From Cacajao melanocephalus (lineage: Eukaryota > Chordata > Mammalia > Primates > Pitheciidae): 64,000 nucleotides of DNA. The translations under genes were made by a program, and so were the position numbers. A model generated the notes under the pieces. The model ran no database searches. It was not told the origin of the DNA and saw nothing but the letters and a program-made list of their open reading frames with translations. Shown here one piece after another: positions 40,723 to 53,640 of the stretch; position 1 is the stretch's first letter, and every line of letters begins with the position of its first letter. Where the stretch lies: positions 1 to 64,000 of the forward strand of contig CAUYLG010044420.1 in the NCBI GenBank assembly GCA_963573385.1. Reading direction: 5' to 3'.

Positions 40723-41120
40723 AAGGAAAACAGTCTTTAAGCTCTGATATTCTTTCTTCTGCTTGGTTTATTCTGCTATTGATATTTGTGATTACATTAT
40801 GAAATTCTTGTATTGTGTTTTTCAGCTCTATCAGGTTCATTATGTTCTTCTCTATACTGGCTATTTTGTCTGTCAGCTCCTGCAATGCTTTATCATGATT
40901 TTTAGCTTCCTTGCATTGGTTACAACATACTCTTCTATCTCAGTGAAGTTCATTTTTATCCATATTCTGAATTTTATTTCTGCCATTTCAGCCATCTCAG
41001 CCTCAGCTCAATTCTGAACCCTTGCTGGAGAGGTGATGCAGTCATTTGGAGGAAAGAGGGTACTCTAGCTTTTTTAGTTTTCAGCATTCTTACTCTGATT
41101 CTTTCTCTTCTTTGTGGACT
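40723..41120 (-). pseudogene. L1 ORF1 N-terminal fragment
   Basis: The minus-strand frame 40673-40885 contains LTDKIASIEKNIMNLIELKN and INSRINQAEERISELKD, the coiled coil of L1 ORF1p (trimerisation region). The start codon position near 41117 reads AAG in place of ATG. The RRM and C-terminal domain are deleted; the frame instead runs into the neighbouring Alu. Confidence 0.85.
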
Positions 41121-41249
41121 TACCTACCTTCAATCTTTGAGGTTGCCGACCTTTGGATTTTTTTTTTCTTTTAATAGTCTGGCCACTTTTCTGCAGGGCT
41201 GCTGCAGTTTGTTGGGATTCTGTTCCAGTTCCTAGTCACCTCAGATTTT

Positions 41250-42110
41250 CCAGCACCAGAAGGTATCACCTGTGAAGATTGCAATACAGCAAAGATGGCA
41301 ACTTGCCCCCTTCCTCTGGGAGCTCCGTCCAAGGGAGGTATGGACCTGCTGCCAGCACAAACACACCTGTAGGAGGCGGTGAAGGACCCCACTTGGGAGG
41401 GCTTAACCAGTCAGGGGGAATGGAATAGGAGACCTGCTTAAGGAAGCAGTCTGGCCATGCTTTTGTAGAGCAGCTGTACTGTGCTGGGGTACCGCTTCTG
41501 CCCCTGGTTAGCTTAGGCGCTCCAAAAAAAGCAAATACAACATATATTTTGTATATTATATGTATTACATACTGTAGTCTTATAATCAAGCTACAAAAAT
41601 GAAAATACGTTATTTAAAATCATAAGGAAGAAAAAATATATTTACTGTTTATTAAGTGAAACTGGATCATCATAAAGGTCTTCATCTTTTTCATCTTCAC
41701 ATTAAGTAGATTGAGGAGAAAGAAGAAAGAATTGATCTTGCTGTCTCAGGGATGGCAGAGGCAGAAGAAAATCTAAAGAGGCTGAAACATCTAAGTTACC
41801 CAAACAGCAAAATGGCAGCCCGCCCCTCCCACCAAGAATTCTGTCCCAGGGAGAATTCAAATCTCTATCTGCTGGAGAACACCAGCAGGGGTAGCCAGAG
41901 GGCCCAGCTGGGAGGTCCCTCCCAGTGAGGAGGAATGGATCAGGAACCAGCTTAATGAAGGAGTCTGGCTATATTTTGGTAGAGCAGCTGTGCTGTGCTA
42001 GGGCATCCCGTATGCCCTCAGTCAGTCTGGACTCTCCAAAGCCCTCAGGCTGGAACAACTGAGTCATCCAAACAGCAAAGATGGCAGCCCACCCTTCCCT
42101 GCAGGAACTC
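41250..42110 (-). repeat. L1 5' UTR tandem units, 268 bp
   Basis: The block acagcaaagatggcagcc (with variants) occurs at 41286, 41804 and 42072. The second interval is 268 bases; the first is 518, which is 268 plus the 250-base MER2 insert. L1 5' UTRs carry the internal promoter, so repeated units would be promoter monomers. Confidence 0.8.
41527..41776 (-). mobile_element. MER2 (Tigger-like) internal piece
   Basis: Antisense MER2 body without either terminal repeat, in the L1 5' UTR. It shares a perfect 44-base inverted match (41732-41775) with the MER2 at 43307-43350. The MER2 assignment is from remembered consensus. Confidence 0.75.
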
Positions 42111-42835
42111 CATTCCAGGTAGGGACAACACTGTTCCTGGTGGTTGGCTGGAATTCCAAGCCAGTGGGTCTTATCCTGTGAGGCACCAGGGAAGCGGGGC
42201 CCAAAGACCACTGCTTCTTGGCCTCCTGGATTTAGCCCCCTTCCTAGGAGTATGTACAGAGGTCACAAACCAGTCACGTTTGCTGAGCAGCCTGGAGCCA
42301 GAGTACATAAAGCTCCTGAGCCTCCACATGTTCCTGAATGGCTGCTCTGCTGAAACTCCATGCAGCTTCTGTGTCAGACTGAAGGCCCTAGTAGAGTAGG
42401 TTCATGAGGGGATCTCCTGATGAGGGTTGTAAAGATCCATGAGAAAAGTGTGATTTCCCAGGGTCACATATTCACTCAGTGCTTCCCTGGGTGGGGGAGG
42501 TTCCCCTGGTTCCATGTTCCTGCTCCTTGGTAGCCCATTGTCCTGTCTTGCTTTTCTTCATTGCTTTCCTTGCTTGGGTTGAGTTGTTTCCTTGATTCGT
42601 TCCAGTGTGAGTACCCGGATGTTTGTTGAAGGTGCTGTGTTTGCTCATGCCTTTTGTTCCTCTCCTTTAGAGCCACACACCGTAACTGCTTCTAGTTGGC
42701 CATCTTGGCCTGAGTTGTTTTTGGTTCCCCTAGATCTCACTTCACTATTTCTCTGTTTTGACTTCCTGTGTATTACTTGAACATTTTTTTAGAATTCCCT
42801 CCTGACTTGTTTATAGCAAGTTTTTAAAAAATATA

Positions 42836-43673
42836 GCTGACAACTATATTAAACACAGGTTTACACCGTGTGGGTCTACTTATATGCAGATGCTATGGTT
42901 GGGATGTTGTCTATTCTAAACCACATGTTGAAATTGATTTCCAATGTTGGAGGTGGGACTAATGGAAGCTGTTTGGATCGTGGGGACAGATCCCTCATGA
43001 ATAGATAAATGCCTTCCTGTAGGGGCAAATGAGTTTTCTGTTAGTTCCTCTGAGAGCTAGTTGTTTAAAAGAGTCTGGCATGTCCCCACTCTTTCTTGCT
43101 TCCTGCCTCACTGTGTGACCTCTGTACAGCCAACTCTCTTTCACTTTCCATCATGAGTGGAAATAGCCTGGAGCCCTCACCAGGTGCAGATGAACAATCT
43201 TAAACATTCCAGCCATCAGTATTGTGAGCCCAATAAACCTTTTTTTCTATATAAGTTACCCAGCCTCAGGTATTCCTTTACAGCAACAATGAAGAGACCA
43301 AGACAGTAGATTTTCTTCTGCCTCTGCCATCCCTGAGACAGCAAGATCAACTCTTCTTCCTCTTCAGCCTACTCAATGTGAAGATGGTAAGGATGAAGAC
43401 ATTTATGATGATCCATTTTCACTTAATAAATAGTAAATATATTTATCTTCCTTATGATTTTTAATAACATTTTAATTTTTCTAGCTTGCTCATAAGAATG
43501 CTATATACAATACATATAATATGCAAATATATTTTAATCATCTGTTTATGTTATCAGTAATGCTTCCAGTCAACAGGAGGCTATTAATGTTTTAAGCTTT
43601 GGGAGAGTCAAAAGTTTTACATGGATTTTTGACTGCCCAGGGGACTGCTGCCTCTAACCCCCATGTTGTTTAC
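42836..43673 (+). mobile_element. MER2 (Tigger-like MITE), split by an LTR
   Basis: Left part at 42836-42890, right part at 43306-43673; removing the LTR joins them at the expected position. The ends resemble MER2 termini (gctgacaactatattaaac at the left, ccatgttgtt at the right). Inserted in the ancient L1M. Confidence 0.8.
42891..43305 (+). mobile_element. MaLR solo LTR (MST/MLT1-like) inside MER2
   Basis: A 415-base TG...CA segment with an LTR-like layout ('tgctatggttgggatgttg', late 'cccaataaacctttttttc', 'acccagcctcaggtattcct'). Flanked by 5-base repeats gcaga (42886-42890) and gtaga (43306-43310), as expected for MaLR insertion. No internal sequence is left. Confidence 0.88.
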
Positions 43674-44574
43674 ATATCTTTGTACAGTATTACTCTGGGT
43701 ATTTTAATTACACATATCTTAAGCACCTATCAGTATCATTTTACCTTTTTAAGTATAGAATCTCAATTCTATTTATGTTCCTTTATTTTTCCCACTTTTA
43801 AATATCATTGCCTCTAGCATCAAATAGTGTTATAATTTTTATTTCAGTCATCGAATATGATTTATTAAACTGCCGAGGAAAAGAATAGCCTGTGGTATAT
43901 ATTTATGTTTCTGTTCTTTCTGTTTTTCCCTTTTCATTCCTGATGCGTCAAGATTTCTTTTTTATTATTTTCTTCCTGTTTTAAGAAATTCCTTTAGCCA
44001 ATCCTTAATGGTAGCTCTACTAGCCACAAAGCTTTTTAGTTTTTCTTGTCTTCCAATGTTTTTCTGTTCTCTTTATGGCTGAACAATAATTCCACCAGAT
44101 ATGGAATTTATGATTGACAGTTGTTTTCTTTCAACACCTTAGAAATAATGTGATACTTTCTTTGGCCCCCTTGATTTCAGATTAAAAATCCACTGTTGTT
44201 TAAACTGGTGTCCCCCATACATAATGTATTGTGTCTTTCTGGCTGCTTTCAAGATTTTTCTTCATCTTTCATTTGCAAGTTTAATTATCATGTGTCTTGG
44301 CATGGACTTCCTTGGGTTTCTTATCTTGGGATTTGCTCAGTTTCTTGGATGTGTGAGATTGTGTCTTCTGCCAAACTTGGGAGTTTGCAATCAAATCTCT
44401 TCATATATTCTTTCAGCCTCACTCTCTTTCTTCTCTCCTTCTGGGACTCTGGTAATACAAATGCTGGATTGTCACATTTTTGAATAGGCCCCTGAAGTGC
44501 TTTTTTCTTCTATGTGCTCTCTGTTGTTCAGATTGAGTGAATTCTATTGTTCTGTTCTCAAGTTCATGGATTCT

Positions 44575-44726
44575 TTTTTTTTTCATTTTTCCATATTTAT
44601 GAGGTCTCACTATGTTGCCCAGGCTGATCTTGAACTCCTGACTTCTTGAACTCCTGGCCTCAAGTGATCCTCCTATCTAAGCCTCCCAAAGCACTGGGAT
44701 ACTGGGTGTGAGCCACCACACCTGAC
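44575..44726 (-). mobile_element. Free left Alu monomer with internal duplication
   Basis: One Alu arm in antisense; the stretch cttgaactcctg occurs twice (about 44629 and 44645). Flanked by 18-base repeats ctcaagttcatggattct and ctcaagttcactgattct (44557 and 44727). Confidence 0.88.
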
Positions 44727-45484
44727 CTCAAGTTCACTGATTCTATCTTCTCTCATCTCCACAGTACTGTAGAACCCATCAAGCAAGTTTTTAAATTTTT
44801 TATTATTATATTTTTCAGTTCTGTGATTCCCGTTTTCTTCTTTTTTTACATCTCTACTTCTTTTTGACATTTTCTATTTTTTCACTTTCATTTGTTTCAA
44901 GAGAGTTGCAATAAATTGTTGAAAAACTTTTAGATGGATGCTTTAAAATCTGATTTATCTCAGTGTTGGTGGCAGTTGATTGTTTCTTATTAAATTGTAA
45001 TTTTCTTGGTTTCATTCTGTATATTTTTCTATTTGATTAGGACACTCTGGGTCCTATGTAAATCTTTTATTTTGGCAGTCACCGTGTTTAGGTTTAGCAT
45101 ATAAATCTTCCCCTACTTTTGTGAAGTGTGCTTTCAATGGAAGTTTAATTTTCAGAGAGCTTGGGGTGTTATTTTGGTCTGTTTGGTTTATCTGATGCCT
45201 CTGGTGCTGCTGAAGGGACAGATGAGTTTTATTCAGACCAGGTCACCAGATGTCTCTTAGTGAGGCAGGGATGAAATGCAATTTACCCACTGTTGTCCCC
45301 AGCTGCCTTGGTGTCTCTGGATGAGGGAGGAGAGTTTTGAGCCTATGGGAATGAAGACGCTTCCTAGACCAGACAATGAGATGTAGCTGGGGCTCTCCTG
45401 CAAGTTCCATATGCCTACCTTGGTATCTCTTAGCAGAAATAAATAGTCGCAGGCCTGTCAGGAAAAAAGAGACATCTAGATTGA

Positions 45485-45749
<265 letters not shown>

Positions 45750-45760
45750 AGATTGAGTTT

Positions 45761-47350
<1,590 letters not shown>

Positions 47351-47929
47351 TTAAAAGTAGGAAAAACGAATATATAGTCAGGAAACCTACATTCAAATTT
47401 GGGTAAGGGTGGGCATGGAGTAATGTTAGAGCTACTAATATTCATCTTTATTAAATAATGATTGTGTGAGTAATAATAATATTATCTTGCTGTTCAAGGT
47501 TCATATAGTAAGACTTTATTACAAGTAAAACAGGTATCAGGATAATCTACAGGCACTTACAGAACAAAATATTATTTGATGGAGTTTAAATGAAATCCTT
47601 TATAAAAAATTGTCTTAAGATGTATAAACACAAGTAGGAGGTATCATAATCATCATCGCTATAAAATCAGAGATAGAATCTTCTCTGCCCAGTTCCAAGC
47701 TAGAGAAGGTTCTGTTCTATCGAGATTTTAGTACTAATAAAGTTCATTAGAGCTGTTTTTAAAACTCTTTAAAGTCATTATTAAAGGGGAGCTGTTTTCT
47801 TTGAAAAAAGGAGGTGAGTAGGAGACAAAAATATTTTGAAATGTGCAAAGGATACATTATATGAAATATAATATGATGAGAAGGATTAAATATATCTATG
47901 CCTAATAGACATATTTAACATATCATAAG
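47351..47929. other. Unassigned AT-rich sequence
   Basis: No repeat or gene recognised. Confidence 0.4.
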
Positions 47930-48290
47930 AATATGAAAAGTTGACCAAGATACATCATTGAATGAAAAATAAAATTTTAGAATAATATATAATGTGTTTT
48001 TTTTAAGAAAAGCATACAACTCTCTAGGTGCATATGTATATATGTATATTTGTATAGGCCTAGATCAAGAGTGAAATCGTTAACTGTGGACAGCACTGGG
48101 AGGGGGACTTCAGGATAGGGAATTGGCTGGCAGGGGCCTTGGGGAGTTGGGATGGAGAGGGAGCCATGGATGGAGAGTGGAGAGAATTTTTACTTTTTTA
48201 CTATCATTTTATATTATTTGTATTTTCTTGTATAACCAACATGCATTGTTAAACAAGAACCTTTTTTTTTCTTTTTTTTTTAAGCAAAAA
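47930..48290 (+). mobile_element. Possible L1ME-like 3' end
   Basis: General layout (acatatgtatatatttg-like run, 'gaaatcgttaactgtggac', a G-rich 'gggagggggactt' part, then 'tttgtattttcttgtataac') recalls old L1ME 3' ends. Weak. Confidence 0.35.
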
Positions 48291-49009
48291 ACAACTGCTC
48301 AAAAAGGTGGGAAATAAGTCTCCACTGCTAAATCTGATTGGATTTGACAAATGATAGTTTTTAAAACAGTAACAATAATAATAATAAAATAGAAAATATG
48401 CCCTGCAAAATAATTAAAGTTTCTAATATTGGGACAGAACAGAACCTGGGAGAAAGATAAAAGAGAACTCCCCAGCAAATGTACCTCTGTGGTATAAGAC
48501 TAGATAAGATTACTGGAATATTTTTTTTCACAAATTCATGAAGATAATCTGTGCTGTGATTAATGATAATTATACATTGTAACCTGTTTGTTCTATTGGA
48601 TTTTTAATCAAACTTTAAAAAAAATAAGCAAACACAAAGCTACCTCCTGAGCATTGCAGCACAATAGCAGCCTTCTCCTTTGCTGTCCTTTATTAGATTA
48701 ATTAAATTAAATTGGTTCTTAGGGGACCGCAAATTCTACAGAAGCCTAAAGGAAAAAGACACAGAGGGCTCCCTGGCCACCACAATATTGAATCAGGACT
48801 CAGTCTGATGGGATGGTCCATGGGAAGACAGAAGGATTTGCTTGCAGACAGTAACATCTTTAAGCAGATCTATTTAGACCCAACAAGCTATGTTAGCCTG
48901 CTGAAGTGTGGTCGTTTAGAATGTAAAGTGATCATATAACAGAAAGTGGTATTACCATTGTGTGGCAGACACTTTTAATTGCCAACCTAACAGTCATTTT
49001 CTTGTCTTT
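48291..49009. other. Unassigned sequence
   Basis: No feature recognised. A 75-codon plus frame at 48712-48939 has no motif. Confidence 0.4.
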
Positions 49010-49135
49010 CTTTTTTTAAGAGACAGGGGTCTCACTATGTTGCCCAGTCTAGACTGGAACTCCTGGATGCAGGTGATCCTCCTGCCTCAGCCTCCCAAGT
49101 AGCCAGGACTACAAACACATGCCATGCACCTAGCT
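49010..49135 (-). mobile_element. Alu-type monomer
   Basis: A single 7SL-derived arm in antisense: 'agacaggggtctcactatgt', 'cctgcctcagcctcccaagt', then degraded. Old. Confidence 0.7.
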
Positions 49136-49655
49136 TCTAGCAGCCATTTTCCTACCCTGCTTTTTTTGCCAGCAGAGCTCTCCTCATATTCCAAGAAGCT
49201 AAAAATCCAGATATCAATTTCTGCACCTCTTTGAGTCAGTGCTTAGATGTGTGATGAAGTCCCGTCCAATGGGACTTCAAGATAACATTTCATGGAATAA
49301 AGCGAGAAATAAACAACAGAAATACTCTCTCACACCCTGCCTACTTTTGGACATGACTGGAGAGGGATTTTTTCTTGCTGGACCTTGCAGCTGTGAAGAA
49401 ACACATATCACTGATACACTGAAGATGACAGAGGAGCAAGAAAGAATCTGGACTCATCAGTCAGCTGGGAACCCTACTTTAGATTCACCTACTTCTATAC
49501 TTCTATTTGCTCTGCCCTGGGATGAGGAGAGGTCTTTAGTCTCCTCAGGAGTTGAGCAGAAATTGTGAACAAAGAGGAAGGGTCAAGTGTTGTCCATATT
49601 TTTGTCATAGTTAAGAGGACAACCACAGTTTTATAGCAGAATTAGACATGTGAAC
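49136..49655. other. Unassigned, with repeat-like texture
   Basis: The part 49200-49450 ('gaagtcccgtccaatgggac', 'agcgagaaataaac') has the look of an old LTR or MER element, but I cannot name it. The plus frame 49239-49568 (109 codons) has no recognisable domain. Confidence 0.35.
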
Positions 49656-49669
49656 AATGAAAGATTTTG

Positions 49670-49956
49670 GCTGGGCACAGTGGCTCATGCCTGTAATCCC
49701 AGTGCTTTGAGAGGCTGAGGTGAGCAGATCACTTAAGGTCAGGAGTTGGAGACCATCCTGGCCAACATGGCAAAACCCTATCTCTACTAAAAATACAAAA
49801 ATTAGCCGAGTGTGATGGCATGTGCCTGTAGTCCCAGCTACTCGGGAGGTTGAGGCATGAGCATTGCTTGAATCTTGAAGGTGGAGGTTATAGTGAGCCA
49901 AGATTGTGCCACTGCAGTCCAGCCTGGGTGACAGAATGAGAATCCATCTTAAAAAA
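49670..49956 (+). mobile_element. Alu (AluS-like)
   Basis: Plus-strand Alu; flanks aatgaaagattttg (49656-49669) and aatgaaaggttttg (49957-49970) differ at one base. Confidence 0.95.
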
Positions 49957-49970
49957 AATGAAAGGTTTTG

Positions 49971-50304
49971 AATCACCCTCTGTGGTCTGGGAAGGTTCTA
50001 GAGTGATGGCAGCAGAAAATACCCTTTGGGAGGCCTGTTGCCCTTCTCCCAGACAGAGCTTCATTTCCCACAAAGAACCTGCAACTTCCCAGCCAATCAG
50101 CAGTGACAGAAACTACCAGGCTTTTCAAAGCAGTTACCTAATCCATCCAATCTACTTCCTGTGCCAGTCATTTTTTATGCAGAATTGCTCATTGCTAGCA
50201 TCAAGGCCACATGCTCTCTATGGGTAACCTTTCTTCAGAAACTTCGCCTTCAGAGCCCCTGAAGACTTCTGTACCTAAGTAATACTCCAGCTGAGGGATG
50301 TAAC
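49971..50304. other. Unassigned sequence
   Basis: No feature recognised; an 89-codon plus frame (49958-50227) is without motif. Confidence 0.4.
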
Positions 50305-50560
50305 TCCTGGGCAATAATAACAATAATTATGAAATAGCTAACATGTATTCACCTCTCATTCTTTGCCACGTACTAGCTTAAGTGTTTTCATGTACTAATT
50401 CACAATAATTCTATAAAGAAGACATTATCAATCTCTCCCATTTTACAGATGAGAACACTAAGACATAAAGTAATTTACCCAGCATCTCACATCTAGTAGG
50501 TAGCAGAGCTGGGCTACAATCCCTAGCAGTGTGGTTCCAAACACTGTGTGCCCTGTTTCT
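50305..50560 (+). mobile_element. MIR, near full length
   Basis: 'tagctaacatgtattcacct', 'cccattttacagatgagaac', 'aagtaatttacccagcatct' and 'gggctacaatccctagcagt' in MIR order. Confidence 0.82.
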
Positions 50561-50827
50561 ACACAAAACTTCTTAGAAATAAGCTTCCATTAGAATCTAA
50601 AGGGAGAGCCAGAAGAAAGGAAATAATCTGAACAACAGATTTGTAGAGGGACGATATAGGGAAAGAGACAGACTACAGGTGGACAAATGATTCCAATGTG
50701 ACTGAGTGACTCCCTGTGTCACCAAGTTACTCCAAGTGTAATCCTCTGTATTTCTTTCTTCTTTCTGCAAAAGCAGAGAAACATCACTGTAGTCAAGCTG
50801 TCTCCCTCACTAACTTGCCAGGGTTAC

Positions 50828-51244
50828 TGATAAGGTTTGGATCTATGTCTTCACCCAAATCTCTTGTTAAATTGTAATCCTCTGTGTTGGAGGTGGGGCC
50901 TTGCAGGAGGTGAGTGGATCACGGGGGTGGATCCTTCATGGATGATTTTTAGCACTATCCCCTTGGTACTGTCTTGTGATAGAGGGTCTCATGAGATCTG
51001 GTTGTTTAAAACTGTGTAACCCTCCCCCCGACCACCCTCTTGCTTCTGCTCCTGTCATGTGACATGCCTGCTTCCCTTCCTTACCTTCAGCCATGACTGT
51101 AAGTTTCCTGAGGCCTCCCCAGAAGCAGAGGCTGCTATGCTTCCCATACACCCTATAGAACCGTGAGCCAATTAAACCTCTTTTCTTTATAAATTACCCA
51201 GTCCCAGCTATTTCTTCATAGCAGTGTGAGAACAGACTAATATC
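50828..51244 (+). mobile_element. MST-type MaLR solo LTR
   Basis: Starts tgataaggtttggatctatg and follows MST LTRs: 'ggaggtggggccttgcagga', 'ggtctcatgagatctggttg', 'ccaattaaacctcttttctt', 'gcagtgtgagaacagactaa'. An exact 5-base repeat gttac flanks it (50823-50827 and 51245-51249), so both ends are original and the internal region was lost by LTR-LTR recombination. Confidence 0.92.
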
Positions 51245-51655
51245 GTTACTAACCTCTTCTTCCAAGGCATCTACTTGTACTCTATCCATTCCTTCATTAC
51301 TTTTCATTTGTTTAATAATGTATTTGCCCCCTGTAGACTTGAGCTTTAGGTTGCTGTTTTTCTTATCAATGTCTTGAAGACAAAAGACTGTTACCCTTTT
51401 GATGGCATATGACAGGGACTCAATTTCAGTTTTCTTAAACAGAAAGGAGCCACAGGGTTGGCAAGATTTACAAGAAAAAATATCCCCTTTTCCTAGTGTT
51501 CCTTTCACCTAGGCATGCTCACAGCCAATAGCAGACTGAACTGCCAACACTATATCTCTTCAGTGACACCTACTCACAGCCACTTTTCCCAGTGAGGATC
51601 CCATAGCATCTATGAGACTGGATCAGAAGCAGCTTCTTTGGAACTTCCACTAAGA
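51245..51655. other. Unassigned; open minus-strand frame
   Basis: Contains most of a 104-codon minus-strand frame (51194-51508) that runs into the LTR on its C-terminal side. Its composition (Lys/Glu-rich, SCKSCQPCGSF near the start) looks protein-like, but I recognise no family. It may be chance or a decayed exon or retrocopy. Confidence 0.35.
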
Positions 51656-51826
51656 CAGTAATTCTCACCCCTGCGTGCAATTAAAATCAGCTGGAGAGCT
51701 TTAAGAAAAAAACCCAAAGCCCACATTTGTGCCCCTGACCAATTACAGCAGAATTTCTCGAGGTGTGACCTAAGCAATAGCATAGTTTAAAGCTGTCCTG
51801 GTGATTCCAATGTGGTTGAGAACCAC
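51656..51826. mobile_element. hAT-type MITE (MER5/Charlie-like)
   Basis: Terminal pattern cagtaattctcacc ... gttgagaaccactt and an interior 'gtgattccaatgtgg' are typical of hAT-Charlie MITEs. Family not named with certainty. Confidence 0.65.
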
Positions 51827-52044
51827 TTTCCTAAACAATGTGTAACCTCGTTGTTAAAATACCACTTTCAAAAAGTAAAATCATGACTCTTACGCACATA
51901 TAAAATATATATGCCAGATTATTCAGCTTATCAATAGTGAGCCAGTAATATGTCAAAACCTGCTTGAAGAGCATTTCAGGGGCTAAATATTTGTAAGCAA
52001 TGTTAACTTAAGGTGGTTGTTTTACATACAAAACTAGTAAATGT

Positions 52045-53640
<1,596 letters not shown>

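Larger units (their letters stand above)
36912..42712 (-). mobile_element. Long L1 (L1PB/L1MA-like) with 5' UTR, nested in L1M
   Basis: From a poly-T/3' UTR start at 36912 to a typical L1 5' end (gttggccatcttggcc in + orientation) at about 42712. On the minus strand: 5' UTR with 268-bp tandem units (42110-41250), ORF1 N-terminal part (41120-40723), then, after a deletion carrying an Alu, ORF2 (40418-37150). A MER2 piece lies in the 5' UTR. Missing parts are the ORF1 C-terminus, the ORF2 N-terminus, and the endonuclease segment at the join near 40280. Confidence 0.88.

Noticed and set aside
40673..40885. A novel coiled-coil protein
   Set aside because: It is L1 ORF1 coiled coil running into an Alu.
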